DNA from: Gavia stellata
Taxonomy: Eukaryota; Chordata; Aves; Gaviiformes; Gaviidae
Length of the DNA stretch: 64,000 nt
Assembly (NCBI RefSeq): GCF_030936135.1
Contig: NC_082608.1
Location: 8,711,535 to 8,775,534 of the forward strand
Direction: 5' to 3'
Part shown: piece after piece, positions 1 to 15,243 of the stretch
Layout: each line of letters starts with the position of its first letter
How positions within the stretch are numbered: the first letter of the stretch is position 1
The notes under the pieces: model-generated
What the model was told of the DNA's origin: nothing
Seen by the model: the letters and a program-made list of their open reading frames with translations, nothing else
Database searches by the model: none
Translations under genes and position numbers: made by a program

Positions 1-2467
1 CAAAAAAGCTGTTTCATTTATAGAGTAAGTACAGGTATAGCACTTAATTTGTAATTTCTTAAGATAGGTCATATATATACAAGCACATTCAAATACAACC
101 TATAAAGAAACATAAATACTTTCTCAACAGACTCTCACAGAAAACCTCAATAACCTTCTGGGATACTCAATCATGTTTCTTTCTGCATAGGTATGGAAAA
201 GTACTCTACTGGTTATCTCTGAAAAATCATCGTATAGTGTTTCTCTTGCGCTCAACACACACACACATATATTGCAGCATTTCCTTTCTAATAAAAGAAA
301 ATCTTGTTTACTGATGAGAAGCTCATTTAATTTTTTTAGCTTCTCTAGAAGTAGCAAGTACTTAGGAGTTAATCCCTATTCACATTTTTTCCAATAAGGT
401 GTCCATACTTCTAAGAGTAAGAAACTTGACCCAGCTGGAATGAATCAAGATATTTCTAACAACATGATTCATGCCAATTTATACAAAGATCTTGCCTGAA
501 AGTCAGAGAAGTATATAATATTTTGCATTTTCCTTACATCAGAACTAAACTACACTTTCTAAAAAAAGGTGAAAGAAAATAAAATGCAGAAAGGAAATAG
601 TCATTAAATGAGACACATACTTAATACTACCCTACACTCACCTTTCACTTTCATCATGAGGAATCAGACTAGATCACTCTGCACAGTTCTGGAAAATAGT
701 TTGCCAAGAAAATGCACTATAGACAATCCAGAGAAAGGCCCAGATTTGTGAAAAGAGATATGTAAGTTGAATTAGTAAAATTCAGTTATAAATAACGTTT
801 TAAGGAGATTAAAAATGACAATATTCAAATTGTGTCTTCTGAAAAATTTTTTTTGTTCTCAGAGGATCATTATCAGTGTGACCACAGGTGAATCACAGGA
901 AAAAGAATTTGGTGCAGTTTGCTGGAATGGAATAAATCAGAAGAGATGCCTCAGAAATCTTCCCATCCTTGAAATATACAAAAATACAGAGGCTTTCTAG
1001 AGAGGAATGCTGAAAGCTTGATTTCTTAAGAAACATCAAATCAATAGACAATACACAGTAACACTAAGCAGTTATTCACTAGTAGAACATTTTAGAAGAA
1101 TTTAGCTGGGCCTTTTAGATTTCTAGGGTTCAATTTTTATACTTCCATATTTTTTTTTTCCCAAAAAAATTACATAATATATATTTACATTGTACTTTTG
1201 ATAAAGGAATTAATATCTTTAGGCTATTTGATTTTTCTGTAAACTTTTATTACTGCAAATATTTGACATAAGATAAAGATGAAATAACAGACTTATCTTG
1301 TGGCTAAAGCAATGGACAGGGGCTTTTTAAGATCCCGATTACTGTTTCAAAGCTTTGACTGAACTTCACTTGAGTATGCACAGCCAGCAATGCCTATGTC
1401 CCAATCCCATGCCTATGAGGCTTCAAAAATTACTGTTTGAGAAGGCAGTTCAATCATGCTACCTTTCTAAGCATGTTTCCCAGAGGACTAGCTTTAATAG
1501 ACAGCCTGGCTCACAGCTTCTCTCTTTAGGACCATATAACAAGCAACATAAAACTGAAAACTGTGATACCTATCTATGTCTAAGATCCTGTAAATCAAAG
1601 AAAACAAAACAAAGCTCCAGTGCCATATCCCTCTCACTGACACTCCACTTTTTGGAAAAGTCTTAAGGAACCTCTGTAGTCACACAGGCAGGCTCTTGTT
1701 TGGATCATCAAAATCCTGCAGTAAGACTTCTCAAGATGCTATACTGAGATAGTGAGAAGAACCACCATTGCTAGTCTTGCTCTTTTATGGAATACGTTTT
1801 TCTCTGTCCGAAAATAAATGTACTAGAGTGATGTGCAATCCAGTGGTGACCCTGACAACCTCTCACATGAAGCATAGATACAACAGTTAAACCAAACAGA
1901 ATTATATATAGAGGCGAATAGGCAGTCCAATTATCTTGAGTATTTTGCTTTCTCCACACTCATGTGACCTATGAACATTATCAGGTTTATACTGCTGTCC
2001 CAGTACTGTAAATATTACCAAGAGTGAAAATGGATTACAAGTCAAAGATTAAATTCATATCATTTTAGATCATATTGGAATACAGGGTGTACTGTGGCCC
2101 CACAGTATCTTGGGAGCTGTTTTACTTCCCAGATCAATGACAAAAATAAAAATTAACTAAACAAATACAAATATTATAGTTCTGTTCTTCCCCTCTCCTT
2201 CTTCCCTCGCCTCTTCTGGACATGAGCAATGAAGACACAAGGATCATTTTCGGGTACTTAGGGAATGCTACCAAACTGGTTCCTCCATTGTTAGGAGATA
2301 CTCATCCTCCATATAAAACTGCCCAATCCGGAACAAAAAGCCTCTTGTCTACTATAAAACATTCCAACCTAAAGCGTACTTCTACAAGAAGGCACAATTA
2401 CTTCTCAGAAGCAACAAAAAAACCTCTTCTCTGCATGAATGTTGTTCTTTCCACTTAGAGGGACCAA

Positions 2468-2491
2468 GGGGGGGAAAAAAAAAAAAAAAAA
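2468..2491. repeat. G7A17 tract
   Basis: Seven G followed by seventeen A. The same G7A17 composition recurs at 15220-15243. Confidence 0.9.
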
Positions 2492-3940
2492 TCATCATTT
2501 GATTCCTCTCTTTCCCACAAGGAAAGCAAAGCACACTCAGGGAAGGTCATTTTTCACCTTCTCCTTTGATTCACCACACAATTAATCAAAATGTGAGGTC
2601 TGATTTTAGTTCTGGGCTCCTTATGGCCTTATTATTAAAATAGAACTAAAACATTAAGTAGACTTACCATATGAAATTTTTACAATTCTTGATTTCCACA
2701 AGGCAGGGCCATGTACTGTGCACCAGCCAAACCTCTGACCTCATTACAAATTCACTGAAGTGAATTCAATAGAAGAACTGGCAAATTTTCACTTAATTCA
2801 GGAAAAATACATATTTTTCTGTTTTTCTGTTATAAACCGTGTTCTTAATACATCTCCATTTCTTTCCAAGTTTAAATACTTTTAATCTTCAATGCTTTGA
2901 ACAGGAAGTTTTTGTCAATTGACCTTTTAAGGCTTTTTTCTTTCCAAAAGGCATTCTTTTGGACTAGATTCCTATGAATTAAATCCATATAAATTAAACT
3001 TGCAGTAAAGGGACAGTTGAATCTGTCACTGAAGTAAAAAGCTATATATGTTGCAATATGACTCTGGCAGTTAAATCTTTCCTTTGCAATCAGCAATACA
3101 CAGTAAGGGGAATCTGAAGAGGGAGGGAAGCAGCTGTATATACTTGCAGGAGACAGATAAGGAACATGTGAATCTGAACACCAGATCTCTCCGAGCACTT
3201 CACACTTCTTTTGGAGGAATAACAAAGCAATGACAAAATCTTTCGTAAGGAATGACATGGAATAGGCAATTCTTAGCCATTTGGGGTCGCTGCACTTAAA
3301 ACCTTTCAAAAAAATTCTTCCCTCCACTTGTGGTATAAAACCTACCTCTCTAAACTGTGGTTTTTTCCTGTGTTTTTTCCTGTGTTTTTATCTTGCTGCC
3401 TTTATAATCACAAAATCCATTACTACTGTGCTTCTTGCTGCTCTCATGATCATCCATTTCCTTCATCATACAGCTTTGACTTCTCCCTAATAAATAATTT
3501 TGGTACACATCTGAACTGTGCTACTAAATAGTATATAGCAATGAAACCATAAGAGAAACTTGTTCATTAATACATTAAGCCCCCTGAGTGTTTGCAAGAT
3601 TACTGCTATATAGCCTATACCAAGCATGGAGAACCTAGAAGCTTTCCTAGGCTGCATTAGGTATCCTGAGGAGAACCAGCTCAGAGGTCTAATTAGCAGT
3701 TGACAAGTCCTGCTGAAATCATTGGTATGTCTCAGAATATTAATAGACCTCACTTCATAGACACATTTGTAGAAATATGGTTCAAACATTAAAGATGCTA
3801 CAACTACGATATTGATTTTTGACAAAAGTTACACTATTTTTCTCAGCTGACAGATGCTACTGAATTTCAGGTTCAAAATACTTCATGTAACTTGAACAAT
3901 CTCACTCCACTATGATTAAATAGTTAGAAAAAGTAACCTA

Positions 3941-4070
3941 GTAGTGAGAGCATAATTCTAAAACTTATGAAACCATCCTTGAATAACCTTGGAAAAATTA
4001 CTTATCATCTGCTTTGCTCTCTGTAAAATGGAGATGATGCTATTTCCTTCTATATAGGGGGTACTGTGCA
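3941..4070 (+). repeat. MIR-type SINE relic, sense orientation
   Basis: Diverged match to the MIR core: gtagtgagagc at the left, aataaccttggaaaaattactta, then ctctgtaaaatggagatgat, and a tatagggggtactgtg end. These correspond to the MIR blocks around accttgggcaagttactt, ctgtaaaatgggga and catagggttgttgtg. Recognised by eye; the exact limits are uncertain. Confidence 0.65.
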
Positions 4071-7000
4071 CCTAAATAGAAAAGTAAAGACCCTTATCCA
4101 GCAAGTGTAGGCCATAGGAGTGCCACATCTAGAACACAAATACTACACAATTTCACTTGAAAAGTCACATTGTTAAAGGCTATAATGCATTGTTCTTCAT
4201 AAGAAGTGAAATATTTTGCATATGGTCTAGTGCATATGGTTATAAGCAGTTTTCAGTGTCTTCTAAAAAGATAAATGGTTCATAGGGATAGAAACATTCA
4301 ACTTAAAGATGAATTAACATTCTAAAATAAAAAGGACACAGGCAACTAAAATTTCAGTAAGACTTATTTTTCGTTAGCATAGCAAAGGGTAATGGTCCAT
4401 TGAATACCGTGTCTTTGTTCCTTTGTATACATTTTCCTGAGCCTCTTAAATTGCAAGGCTGAATATACGGTATTAAGGATTCTTCATTAAAAGTTAGATG
4501 TAGCTAAGCACAAAATCCATCCAGAATCACTTTTAGACAGCACAGTATAGTTCTTAATAGATGTTTTGCATAGGATGCTTTTTGTATGACTGTGTTGCAT
4601 TACTCTTGGTCACAATAAATTAAAAATAAAAAAGAAAAAAACATTGGTCCTGATTTATAAACTACAGCAAGAAATTAAGACCAGTATCTATACAACCTGC
4701 TTGTGAAAAGCAGCAAGTTTTATTGACTAAATGCCTTTTTTCTTTTTTTTTTTCTTTTAAACACCAGAGCTGTTTATATAATCATAAAACCTTTCTTTAT
4801 AACAGCATCCAATGTAAATTTCACTTAGATACAAAAGAAGGTATTTTTGAACCTGTCCTTTATGGTCATTTTCTCCAGAAACGAGTCTTGCTCAGAGATC
4901 TTTCCCAATAGCTACAGCGTAACAGTCCCCCATACGGATAAAAAAATCTCACAGGAACTCTGAACTCTCAGGCGCTTAACTCTTCACAGAGGGGAGTATA
5001 TCTGAAACAGAGCTGCATTTTATTGCAGAGCATCAGAAGCAAACATCTGTTTCTAGACTTCATCTTACATTTTGTTATATTAAAGAAAAAAAAGAAAAAA
5101 AAAATAGACCACCACAGTAGTTATAGAACATAGCTTCCATTATAACATAATGCAGTCATATCCATAAAACATTAAGACATATTCATGATTCATAGAACAA
5201 CCAAGAGTCTTTTTTTCAGATACATGGTACGAAACTGATGCAAAAAATCTAAACCTGCTATGACAGAATATAGAGCACTTACATAAATGCTAACAGATAC
5301 TGTAAAAGATTTTGCATTTAATGAAGTTATCTGCATGGCTAAACTTCACACATATTTTACAAAATTTTCCAGTTCTTCCAGGCATAATATTTTTCATTAG
5401 AGTGATACACTAGCGAAATTCTGAGAAATATAACTCAACAATACCTTTCCTTTAGGTTAACAATCCTTTACAACTAAGATGGATGGTAATTAATTTAAAA
5501 AACTTTTAAGAAACTGTATAACTTGCCTTCACAAGCCTTTCATATAACCCTGACAACGATTCTCTCACACATGTTGAAGGAATGGCTTCTGTACCTTTCA
5601 CTGCTGGTAAATCCAACGCTAGCCACTGCAGAAAATTGGGATTAGGACCACAACCAGGGTTTGGTATGATCATTCATGCAGTCAGCTACTTAAATTTCAT
5701 ACATCATTTGCATAAATCTCACCTAGCCTGTCCTCACTGTGAACTGCTTACAAATATTTTCTGGACATTTCTAGTGACTTGTAGCAAAAACCATGCATAC
5801 CTGGAGCAATCAAAGAACAAACCCCATTCTGAACATGCCTCCAGGTATGGTTGCAATTAAACAACAATAAAAAGTGCAGCAGCAGAACACTAATTAGACA
5901 TAATAATACTATCAATGCACCTGAGGTCTGAACCAGGTTTTTTTTGATAACAAATTAGTGTGGAAGGATGGGCTAAATAAAGACTTCTGTAAAGAGATGG
6001 ATGTGAAAGGAAGCCAAGTATGATCTCAAGATAAATTATAAAGCACTTTTTTTTTAAACACTTGCAGATAAATTGTACTGCTATACTTCAACATGTAAAT
6101 ATAGAACAAAGGAAAACTTCATTTCTATGAACATTTATCAGATACCAGGTGTGCTCCTACAAATGACTCGTCAATTACATCAAAAATTCAGTTGTGTGAA
6201 TAAAGCTACAAACCCTGCTGTGTGTGCTTTAGAAAATACATTATTTTTGAGAAAGATCACCTATGACACCAAAGCTTGCTCTCCTAAATGAAACTCAAGC
6301 CAGCCAAACCCAAATGTGTTAATAAATTATATACTATGTTTTGACAATTCAAAATTCCGCAACTGTATCTGTATAAGCCTTTGGGGTACAGTCCCATACT
6401 GGCACATCTGTCCTTTGATGACAAGGTTTTGATTGAGACCTCTTATGGCAAGGATCATTTCCTTCAAGTTTAGATGATATTCAAATCAAAATGTTTTGAA
6501 GGAGGAGTGAGGAAAACAGAAGAAATAAATTTATTTTTGCAGAAACAGATGGAGAAAATGCAGAACATTGTTCTATTTCATGAAACTGCTGTCTATGTAA
6601 GAAATGAAGCACAATTTATTATGTATTCATTTTGCCCATCTGCTAAGTTTATCATTAAGACAATGAATTCAGTTCATTTCCTTCCCTCCCCAGCTACGCA
6701 GTACAATTATGGTTTTAGAACACAGCTACTGATACAACTAACTTCTTCCTATTATAGTCTTTATTCCAAGTATTTTCTCATTAAATAGCTCTAAAAGCTT
6801 TCTTCCCCTCTCTGTTATTTTGCCTTTTAGCCTTACCAACTTCTCTTCCGTATTTTCAGACTCACTCTCTCATATGCACCCAAATGCTCATCTTTTTTAT
6901 CACACTATGGCTTCTGGTCTTTCTATAAATCCTATTTTTCACTTTTGCACTACCAGCTTCCACTTCAAGAAGCTCTTACCACAAAAGTTCATTTCTGTTC

Positions 7001-7134
7001 AGTGCTACAAAGAAGCAGCAATTTGGAGGAAGAACCTTTTCTGCTGTTACATTTTTGCCTGTATTAATTGTGTATGTGAGGGTATATGGTACAGAGGACT
7101 TGAGGAGAGCAAAAAATGGGGAAGATCCAACTAA

Positions 7135-7168
7135 GATTTCATTGTCAAAGTTGATTTCATTGTCAAAG
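7135..7168. repeat. 16-bp exact direct repeat
   Basis: gatttcattgtcaaag occurs at 7135-7150 and 7153-7168, separated by two bases. Confidence 0.9.
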
Positions 7169-10100
7169 CCTCTTGATGACAGGCTGAGTTTAGACTTAGA
7201 TTCTCCAATGATAAATACCTAATATCTTTAAAGATACAGAGGCTCAGATGAGGAAGTGGGGAAAAAAAATACACTTTGAACACATAGGCTCAGTTTAACA
7301 GCCATTCTGTTCAACTTGGCGTGCTGCATCATAATTTTTAAAAACACATTATTTGGAACACTCATTGATAAAACCATGGGCTTTTATGCCCTAATCAGAG
7401 TACAGATGAAGTACTGAAGATGAGTACTGAAGTCTCTCTTCATTGAGTGAAATTAATTGTACAAAGAATAGCCCACTCAATCATTCCTACTTACCTACAC
7501 ATATGCAACTACAGCACTTAGCATTCAATTTGCTTCTGACCAATTCCTACTATGTCAGCTAGACAACTAAGAAATCTGGATCAAGTCTCTCAGTCAGAAA
7601 GAAACACAGGTGCTTCAAGGAAGGTTCCCACCTACATGGCAAGCCTTAGTGGATTTAAGAGTCCAAAAATTTGTAAGATTTCTATCTTCAGTCTCTTTTA
7701 CTTTGAAGGACTGCACTTAAATGACTTCTCTAGCACTGTTCACATTTAGGCAAGTTTAACAATCTATATAGAGAATAAAAATGACAGAACAGCCAGGCAC
7801 ATAGTAAAAATTACGTAGCAAACACTCTGGAAAAACAGTTTAAAAATCTACACTAATATTTATAACATGTATTATTTTGAAAAAATATTATTGCAAACTT
7901 CAAAGTCTCAGTGTTACTTATATGACTTACGATAAGAAAAAAGGCTCAATACCTTTAACTAGCATGCAGTCAGATGTTCAGTCCTATATAGACATGGGAA
8001 ATACAAATTCACCCAAAACCAGGAATAAAACCCCTTACCTTTCTCCAAACAAGAACAACTGCAAAATCTGTGATACATCCTTTCTACACAAGGTTTATTT
8101 AAGCTTCAGTATTATCTCCCTGACCCTTCCTTATATTGTCAATCTGTCCTTCTGCACAGCTAAGAGCAATCTGCAGGTTAATTCTTATATGAGTTGTACT
8201 ATCCTGAGGTTGCTTCATGAGCTGAACAAAATAGTCTCTTTACCAGCAAGCCTAGTAAAGTTTTAAAGACAAAAAGAACTAACATTAAGTTTGTTTCCAT
8301 CACAATATGCTAGAGTGCAGCTACTTTAAAGTTTGATTATAAGGAAGTAATAAGATTTTCAAAGGCAACTCAGCTCAGTAAAAACCTGATGATACAAACA
8401 CAAGGACTGTTTGACTTGGGCTAAAATTAAAAATGTATCAGTAAAGTGACACAGCAATTTAACAGCGCTTAATCTCTAGGCTTATTCACCTTCAACAAAC
8501 CTGTTTCAGAAATATAGAGTGTTTTGCACTGAGGGTGGCGGCCTACTACTCGGAGTTTATATATTAACATCTAACAGATCTACTTTTCCCAATTGTTCTG
8601 TCAAATTATCTTATTCTGAAAAATTGCTTTCCAGTCATTCTTCAATTTTATACTCTTGCATTAGTTGTCAAACTATAGTCTAGTTATTCTATACAAACCT
8701 TATCTCCTCACTGCTGCTAGTCTTTCATATCCTCAAGATCGAGACCTTTTTCTTAAAATTTTTGTGTGTCATGCACACATTGGACACATCAATCCAAACT
8801 CTTCTCTAAGTTTCCAGTTTGTCGATGCAATCTGTGACTTGATTCCACTCCAACGCAGACTAAAAGGATATGCTGACAGAGCCTGGAATGACTCAAAATA
8901 TTTTGACTGTGTTCTTTTCTCAAAAACTTACACATTATTTCTAAAGATATGTTTAGCCTACCATTAGTTTTCACTGTTCAGGATGCTCATCAGGTTCTCA
9001 AATCCTTATCATTTTAATCCACTTGTAAATAGTAGGTTAAAACCCAGTAAATCATCACCTAAGGTCAGTGGTAGATTCACCTGCCTCAGTAGAAACAAGA
9101 TCTGACTTACAGACCGCAGTTTGTCTTGGTACTGTATTGTAAATGTATGTAGCAGTGAAACAGGTAATGCAGAAGGCAGTGAGGCAGAGTCTGGTAGTTC
9201 AGTTCCTAATATTTCTGTATTTCAGAAAAGAAACACATTTTTTAGTTCTCTTGTCCTATGGTATATCTGGTTGTGCAAAAGCAGTGCCATCATGTAAGCT
9301 TGAGAGGCGTTTGAAGCATCTTCTTCAAAAACACGACACTATTGGCCTTTTCACCTTCTTTACAAGGTTAGTGATGCTGTAATTATGAGAAGTTGTAGGC
9401 TAAAGATATATGTTACAGAAGAAAATGCAGTTAGAATATCTAACAGACCAAAAAAATCACACCTGGAACAAGACAAATTAAAAGAGCTATGACAAAACTG
9501 AACTAGGAAACTGACTCAAACCCATACAGCATGCTCAACCACTGGCTTAACCTTTATTGGTTTTGTACTGTAATGAATATAAACTAAACATGTTTGTTAA
9601 TCTAAAGCAATCATAGTCAAGCTTACTTTAATATAGTAGAAAGAGCAACTTTAAAAAGCAAACATTTTCCCCCTGAAGAAGCCTTTCATCTGCAGTGGAG
9701 CTGTATACAAGTTCTGCAGAATTTATAGGTATGTAGAAATTTGTTTAAAGGAAACATAACTGTACTAGAAACTGCTTGTTTAGGTCTGATCTTTTAACCC
9801 AAAAGAATAAATCTTTTTCTGCACATTAAATGCACAAGGAGTTATGTTTTAAATAATCATTTATCACTGGAATTGACAGTTCTATTAAGTGCCATTTTCG
9901 TATTAAAATTTTTCCTGGAATCACACTTGGAAAAAATATTTCTCAAAGACTTAAGGTTTATGTACTATTTGTTAATAATTATACATATTAGAAGCAAATT
10001 ATTTTATACAAACTCTTAAAAGACTCTATGTTTTAACATTTTTAATTGAGCATGTGTTGTAAGTAGGGCTTGCTTTCTTCTCTTACCCTGTTTTGTATGC

Positions 10101-13100
10101 TGTTTGTGTTTAAAATACGGGTTTTTATTGCCAGGTTTCAACACCATTTGGGGCAATTTTTTCCAACTGCATTTCTAGCCACATTAGAGTATCTAATGGG
10201 ATGGAAAACAAAAACATGACTATTAAAACCACAAAAAGGCCTATGTTTCTTTTTTTTTTTTCCTTCTTTTTTTCTTTTTAAGGAACAGTCTAATCTTCTG
10301 TAAAATATAACATTTTAGTGAGGTTAATATCAATTGTGAAATATGCTAACTCAACAAGTTAAGACTTTTTATTGATAATGCCCTTGTTATTTATTAAGGA
10401 TTTGTCTAACATTGAAAGGCCAGTGCTGTGAACTATTGCATGCCTTGACAGCACACAAGCCACTTTCTACCAACCCCACATATGTGCTCCTAGCACACCC
10501 AAGAATGCCTACCTGCAAGATTCCTTGCTGCAGACTGAAAGTATGTGGCAAAGATAGCTGGCAGAGTAACTAGGACGTTGCATTTCATATTCTAGTTTAG
10601 CGCACTCAAAATTATCTGTGCTGACAAGCTCCTAGGTTCTGAATAATTTTCATGATCATGGATGACCTGAGTAGAGTTTAGAAAAGATACCATGGGAAAA
10701 TTAATCTGTCACAAGATCACTTTGGAGGTATAATCTGAAACTGCCTTAAACCTATTTGAGGTATGCTTGCTGACTATAGCAGCAAAGAGTCATTCTAGGA
10801 GGCAAGAACTCTGTTCTAGAAAACTAGACCTCTTTCTCAAATTACCTGATCATCCTCACCATATTACTGTCATGGAGGTGAGAGGATGTAGATAATAAAC
10901 AATAATAAATTACACGTCTCCTCCACCATGTGGAAACCCTAATGCTCAGGCATAACAGTTCAGGCAAGAACCAAGATCTTATCTTCTCTAACACTTCAAG
11001 TATAAGGAGCTAGAATACTACTACATCTACATTTTACATAGCCAAGACTCTAATTTAACTATTTGCTGGGTTAGAATGATAACAGTTTCCTGTATTCACA
11101 AGTTTCCTCTAATAATGTACTTAAAATTATTTTAAATTATCTTTAAAAATTAATTCTAATGAAGGCTGAAGATAGAATGGTAACCATAACATCATCTTAA
11201 TCTGGCTTTACACAGAGCATCACAAGAGTTACACAGAACTCGCATCACTATCAATGACCAATATCAAGCCAAAATAGAGGCAATCTGGTCCCATCTACAA
11301 TTTTCTTCTCCCCTTTTTATTACTGCAGTAGTATTACTACACATGGAATAGTAGGAATACCTGAACCACATATACCTCAGTATCAAAAAAACAAGAACAT
11401 ATTTCAAAGCTATTAACATAAGATAGTTAACAATAAGGTTTCTGGTATTCAAATTCTTGGGCCTTGCTTGCATTATAATATCTCATCTTAATCTGTACAA
11501 TAATCATTTATCACAGATACAAGAGCGCTGTAATTAGCCACATCATCACAACCCTATTTTTGTTAGCACAAGCATAGAGCAAGCAGCTTTTGCCAGCACA
11601 GTTATGTTAGGCACAAATTATACCTCAGATGCCATAGCTGTGTTTGTAGAAGCTTGTTTTGGACACCAACCCAGACCATCCAGCTTCTCAGTAATCCTGT
11701 TTTGGCAGTCACCCTGACATTAAAAGCTTCATCTTTGACAATTCAGACTTCAGCTTTACTGCCAGGCATTAAATATGCTATACCATTAACTCGCTGGGCA
11801 AATTCTCCAACAATAAAGGCTGTAAATGAAAAAGTAGTTGCAACAAAGTGATTAGAAGGTCTACTTCCACAAAAAAAAAACAACAAACCAAAACAAAAAA
11901 CAACTCACAAAACACCAATGCAAACCAAACATACTAAAAGCACTTTATCCTCTCAGGATAATGTGCTCCATATGGCTAAAACAATAAGAATGTCAGTCTT
12001 TGTACATCAAGGAAATGGCTCAACAGAATTCAAGTATACTGTTACTGACAAAAATGGTTCACATAAAATCATTTTCAACAGAAGTTCCAATTAATATATG
12101 CTAGCCACAAAGTTTTCTAATTGTAATCAACATGCACACTACATCAATTCAGCTCAGATGCATTCTTTGTTCAGCCTTCTAGCTGTTCTGACAGAATGCC
12201 TTCAAAAAAAGAACTTGAATAAGACAATTATAAATTGAGCTAAATGCCCTTTTCCTCAGTACTTACGTCTCTATGTAATCTATATTGTTATCATTACAGA
12301 TGTAAGAGTAGCAGTGATCACATTAAACTACAAAAATTATATTCACAAAAGCAAGAAAATTCATAATTAAGGTTGATGCTTTCAATTCATTCTATCTACC
12401 CTAGACACTACAGTTTTCAGAGCCTGTCAGATTACCCACTGTCTGAAGACTGAAGCTGCATTACAGGATTCGAGACTGAGAAAAATCTCAGTTTGGAGTC
12501 CTTACTCTCTGAACTGTACTTGAAATTATATCAATCAGCAGTTGCTCATGTGATACTAAGATTTGCTTTTCAGTGAGTTGTTTTTTCATTCACAGTATCC
12601 AAAATAGCCTTCTGCACAAATAACAGTTTTAAATTATGACTTCATGCAGATGTTAGCTATGACTCCGTGCCTACTGTGCATCTCATGCACTCATTCCACC
12701 TTGTTATCTGGTACGGGCAGTATTGGGTACCCCACTCACTGTTGAGGACTGACCAGTGTCCTTAAGAGTTTTGCAAGGTAAACTTTGTTAGTCAGAGTTA
12801 AAGCAACTTTAGGAAATTGGATTACAATCATCTTTTCTCTTTTTCCATGGAGAACTTACATTTTACACGCAGATTGATTACACCCAGATTTTTACAAATA
12901 TATTTAAAGCCACTGAAGACTGAAGCAAGCAATAAGTTTTGGCCAAGACGCTGTATTCCACTGTTTTTATCTATTTGTGAAAGATTAGACAGACACTTAC
13001 TTGGAAGACAAATGAAGAACTTGGGGAAAGAAGAAAAAAAACCAACCAAAAACCCAGAAGATCCTCAGGTCTATGTAATACCCATTAAAAGTTTAGGCAA

Positions 13101-15219
13101 AAAAAGCATTTTGACATTTAAAAAAAGGACTAAACCTATCCTCTTGGTTTCCCTGATTTGTTTGCATTGGTCCACCATATTGATTGAAGCGAGTTAAAAA
13201 ATAAAACTTAGATCAGGATTGAAGTTATTTGACAGGATTGCTTGCATTAAAGTGAGAAAAATAAGGTAGATAAAACCCAAGTGAGGCTAGAAACTGTAGG
13301 CGCGGGCCTTGGTTTTATAGTTCCAAATGTCTGTTTTAGCTGTTGAATGCCTGAAGCTGGAAAATAAGTGTAGGAAAGAATATGCCTGTGTAAATAGGAA
13401 AGCAATATAAATATGCCTTTCATTTGTCAAAATGTGGGGGGGAAAAGCTATTGAATAATGAGGTCGTCTTGTTTACATGAAAGTGCTGCATGAGGTTATT
13501 GATTAAATTGTTAAATTTGAGATTGGCATAAGCTATAATAAATTTGAAAAGCAAGATTACTGCTTCAAAGAGGTAAAGAGTCTGGGCATTCATTCACTGA
13601 GTCCTAGCTATACAAGATAGCATGCAAAGTTACTAAGTTTTTGCTAATTTTTCTTCTTTAAACACTAAACATAAGTGGTAAACCAGGATGTTTTTCAGAA
13701 AGGAAACTGTCTCTCAAGATTCTGAAACAGGCTGAATTCAATAGCAAGATCAACAGCACTGGGTCACTCTTGAGCAATAAGCTGACATAGATTAGTTGGA
13801 TCACAAGACAAAGGTGCTGCTACCAGTACAGATCCCAGTACAAATGTCTTGGCAAAGACCTTTATTCTTTCTCACGTCTCATAAATTTCCTAGATTAAAC
13901 AGGAGGACACAGCAGGACTTCCATTAAACTGAAAACTGCACCCACTTGAAAGATCATTTCAGAACAGAGTAACAATAATAAAAAGGTATGCCAAGCACTG
14001 TTTTATTTCACCCCAACATTACTTCTAGAATAGTTAAAATAATACAAATATTTATTCAGTTTTAGAAACAAAGATATCCTCAATGAAAACTCACAAGCTA
14101 TGTAAGACACATAGCAAGGAAACAACAAAACATTTTGAGTAAATTAATCTAAAATGAGCTCCTAGGTGCAAGCTGGCCCCATAACCTCCCATAAACTGGA
14201 GCATATGCTATCTGTAAGTGCAACAGTTTTGAGTTAATGTGTAGTTTAACTTCAGTAATATTATAGAAATTGGTTCAAATTAACAATGATTCTTCAGTAA
14301 TTTGGAGGTGAAGGGTTGTATATTTTAATTATTGTAGAGAAAATATGAAGATTTATAGATTAAAGCACAGTTCTCTCATATTTGCCAGTGAGATAGCCAA
14401 AGAATTTTATTTGAACGATTTAAGTGAAGGAGATCTTACCCATCCCAACTGCCAAGGAGAAAGCCATCAATATTCACAAGTGAAGTAACCAATTCCGGCA
14501 CCTGAATGATTCTAAATGGAGGCTAACATCTGTTTAGACCAACCCTTCAACAAAGCTTAAAGGTCATTAAGTATACAACCGACAAAGTTGGGAGAAAATG
14601 TCAAGATCAAGATGTCCAGGTAACAAGTATGAAAGAGTGACTGTACTGAATTAAATGGTAATAACCCAAAAAGTATATTCTGTTCCTTTAAAGACTATCC
14701 AGGAACAGCAACTAGCTTGCTAAAATACATGAAAGAGCTGAGATTATTATGGCAAACTGATTCATCTCTGTGCAACAACTGCTAAATAATTAAACTAAAA
14801 TGGCAGCCAAAGGAAAAGAGAACAGCCTTGAAATACCAATTTAAAAAGAGATTTGGTATGAAAATGAAGTGAAAAGTGTATTTCACCTCTTGTTTTCTGT
14901 TTGTCCTCCTTTTCTTATTTAAACCTGACATCTCATGATTAACAGAGACACAGCTTTTATTCTTAGAATCAAGAGTAACAAGGAAAACAACAGTGCAGTA
15001 CCATAAGCAAGAGCTTCCCCATCAAAACTGTTTTCCATCCAAGGAAGCTGACAGCTAATGGAAATTTTAGGAAGATCACATAGTTCACATAGGATACTAA
15101 CAACTTTACCTCAGCAGTCTTCTCGATCAAGGAAATTCAGATCTGAATTTCTACAAAAAGTGATATCCTCAAATGTCCACCAGAATACTAATTCTGCCTG
15201 AGGGAAAAGCAATAGGGAA

Positions 15220-15243
15220 GGGGGGGAAAAAAAAAAAAAAAAA
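15220..15243. repeat. G7A17 tract
   Basis: Seven G followed by seventeen A, matching the tract at 2468-2491 in both run lengths and the preceding AA. Confidence 0.9.

Noticed and set aside
2872..3327. 151-codon minus-strand ORF
   Set aside because: No splice sites, domain or biased composition; ORFs of this size are expected by chance in 64 kb of AT-rich DNA read in six frames.
12817..13197. 126-codon plus-strand ORF with a Lys-rich stretch
   Set aside because: Low-complexity A-rich DNA explains the Lys; no family resemblance, no promoter or splice context.
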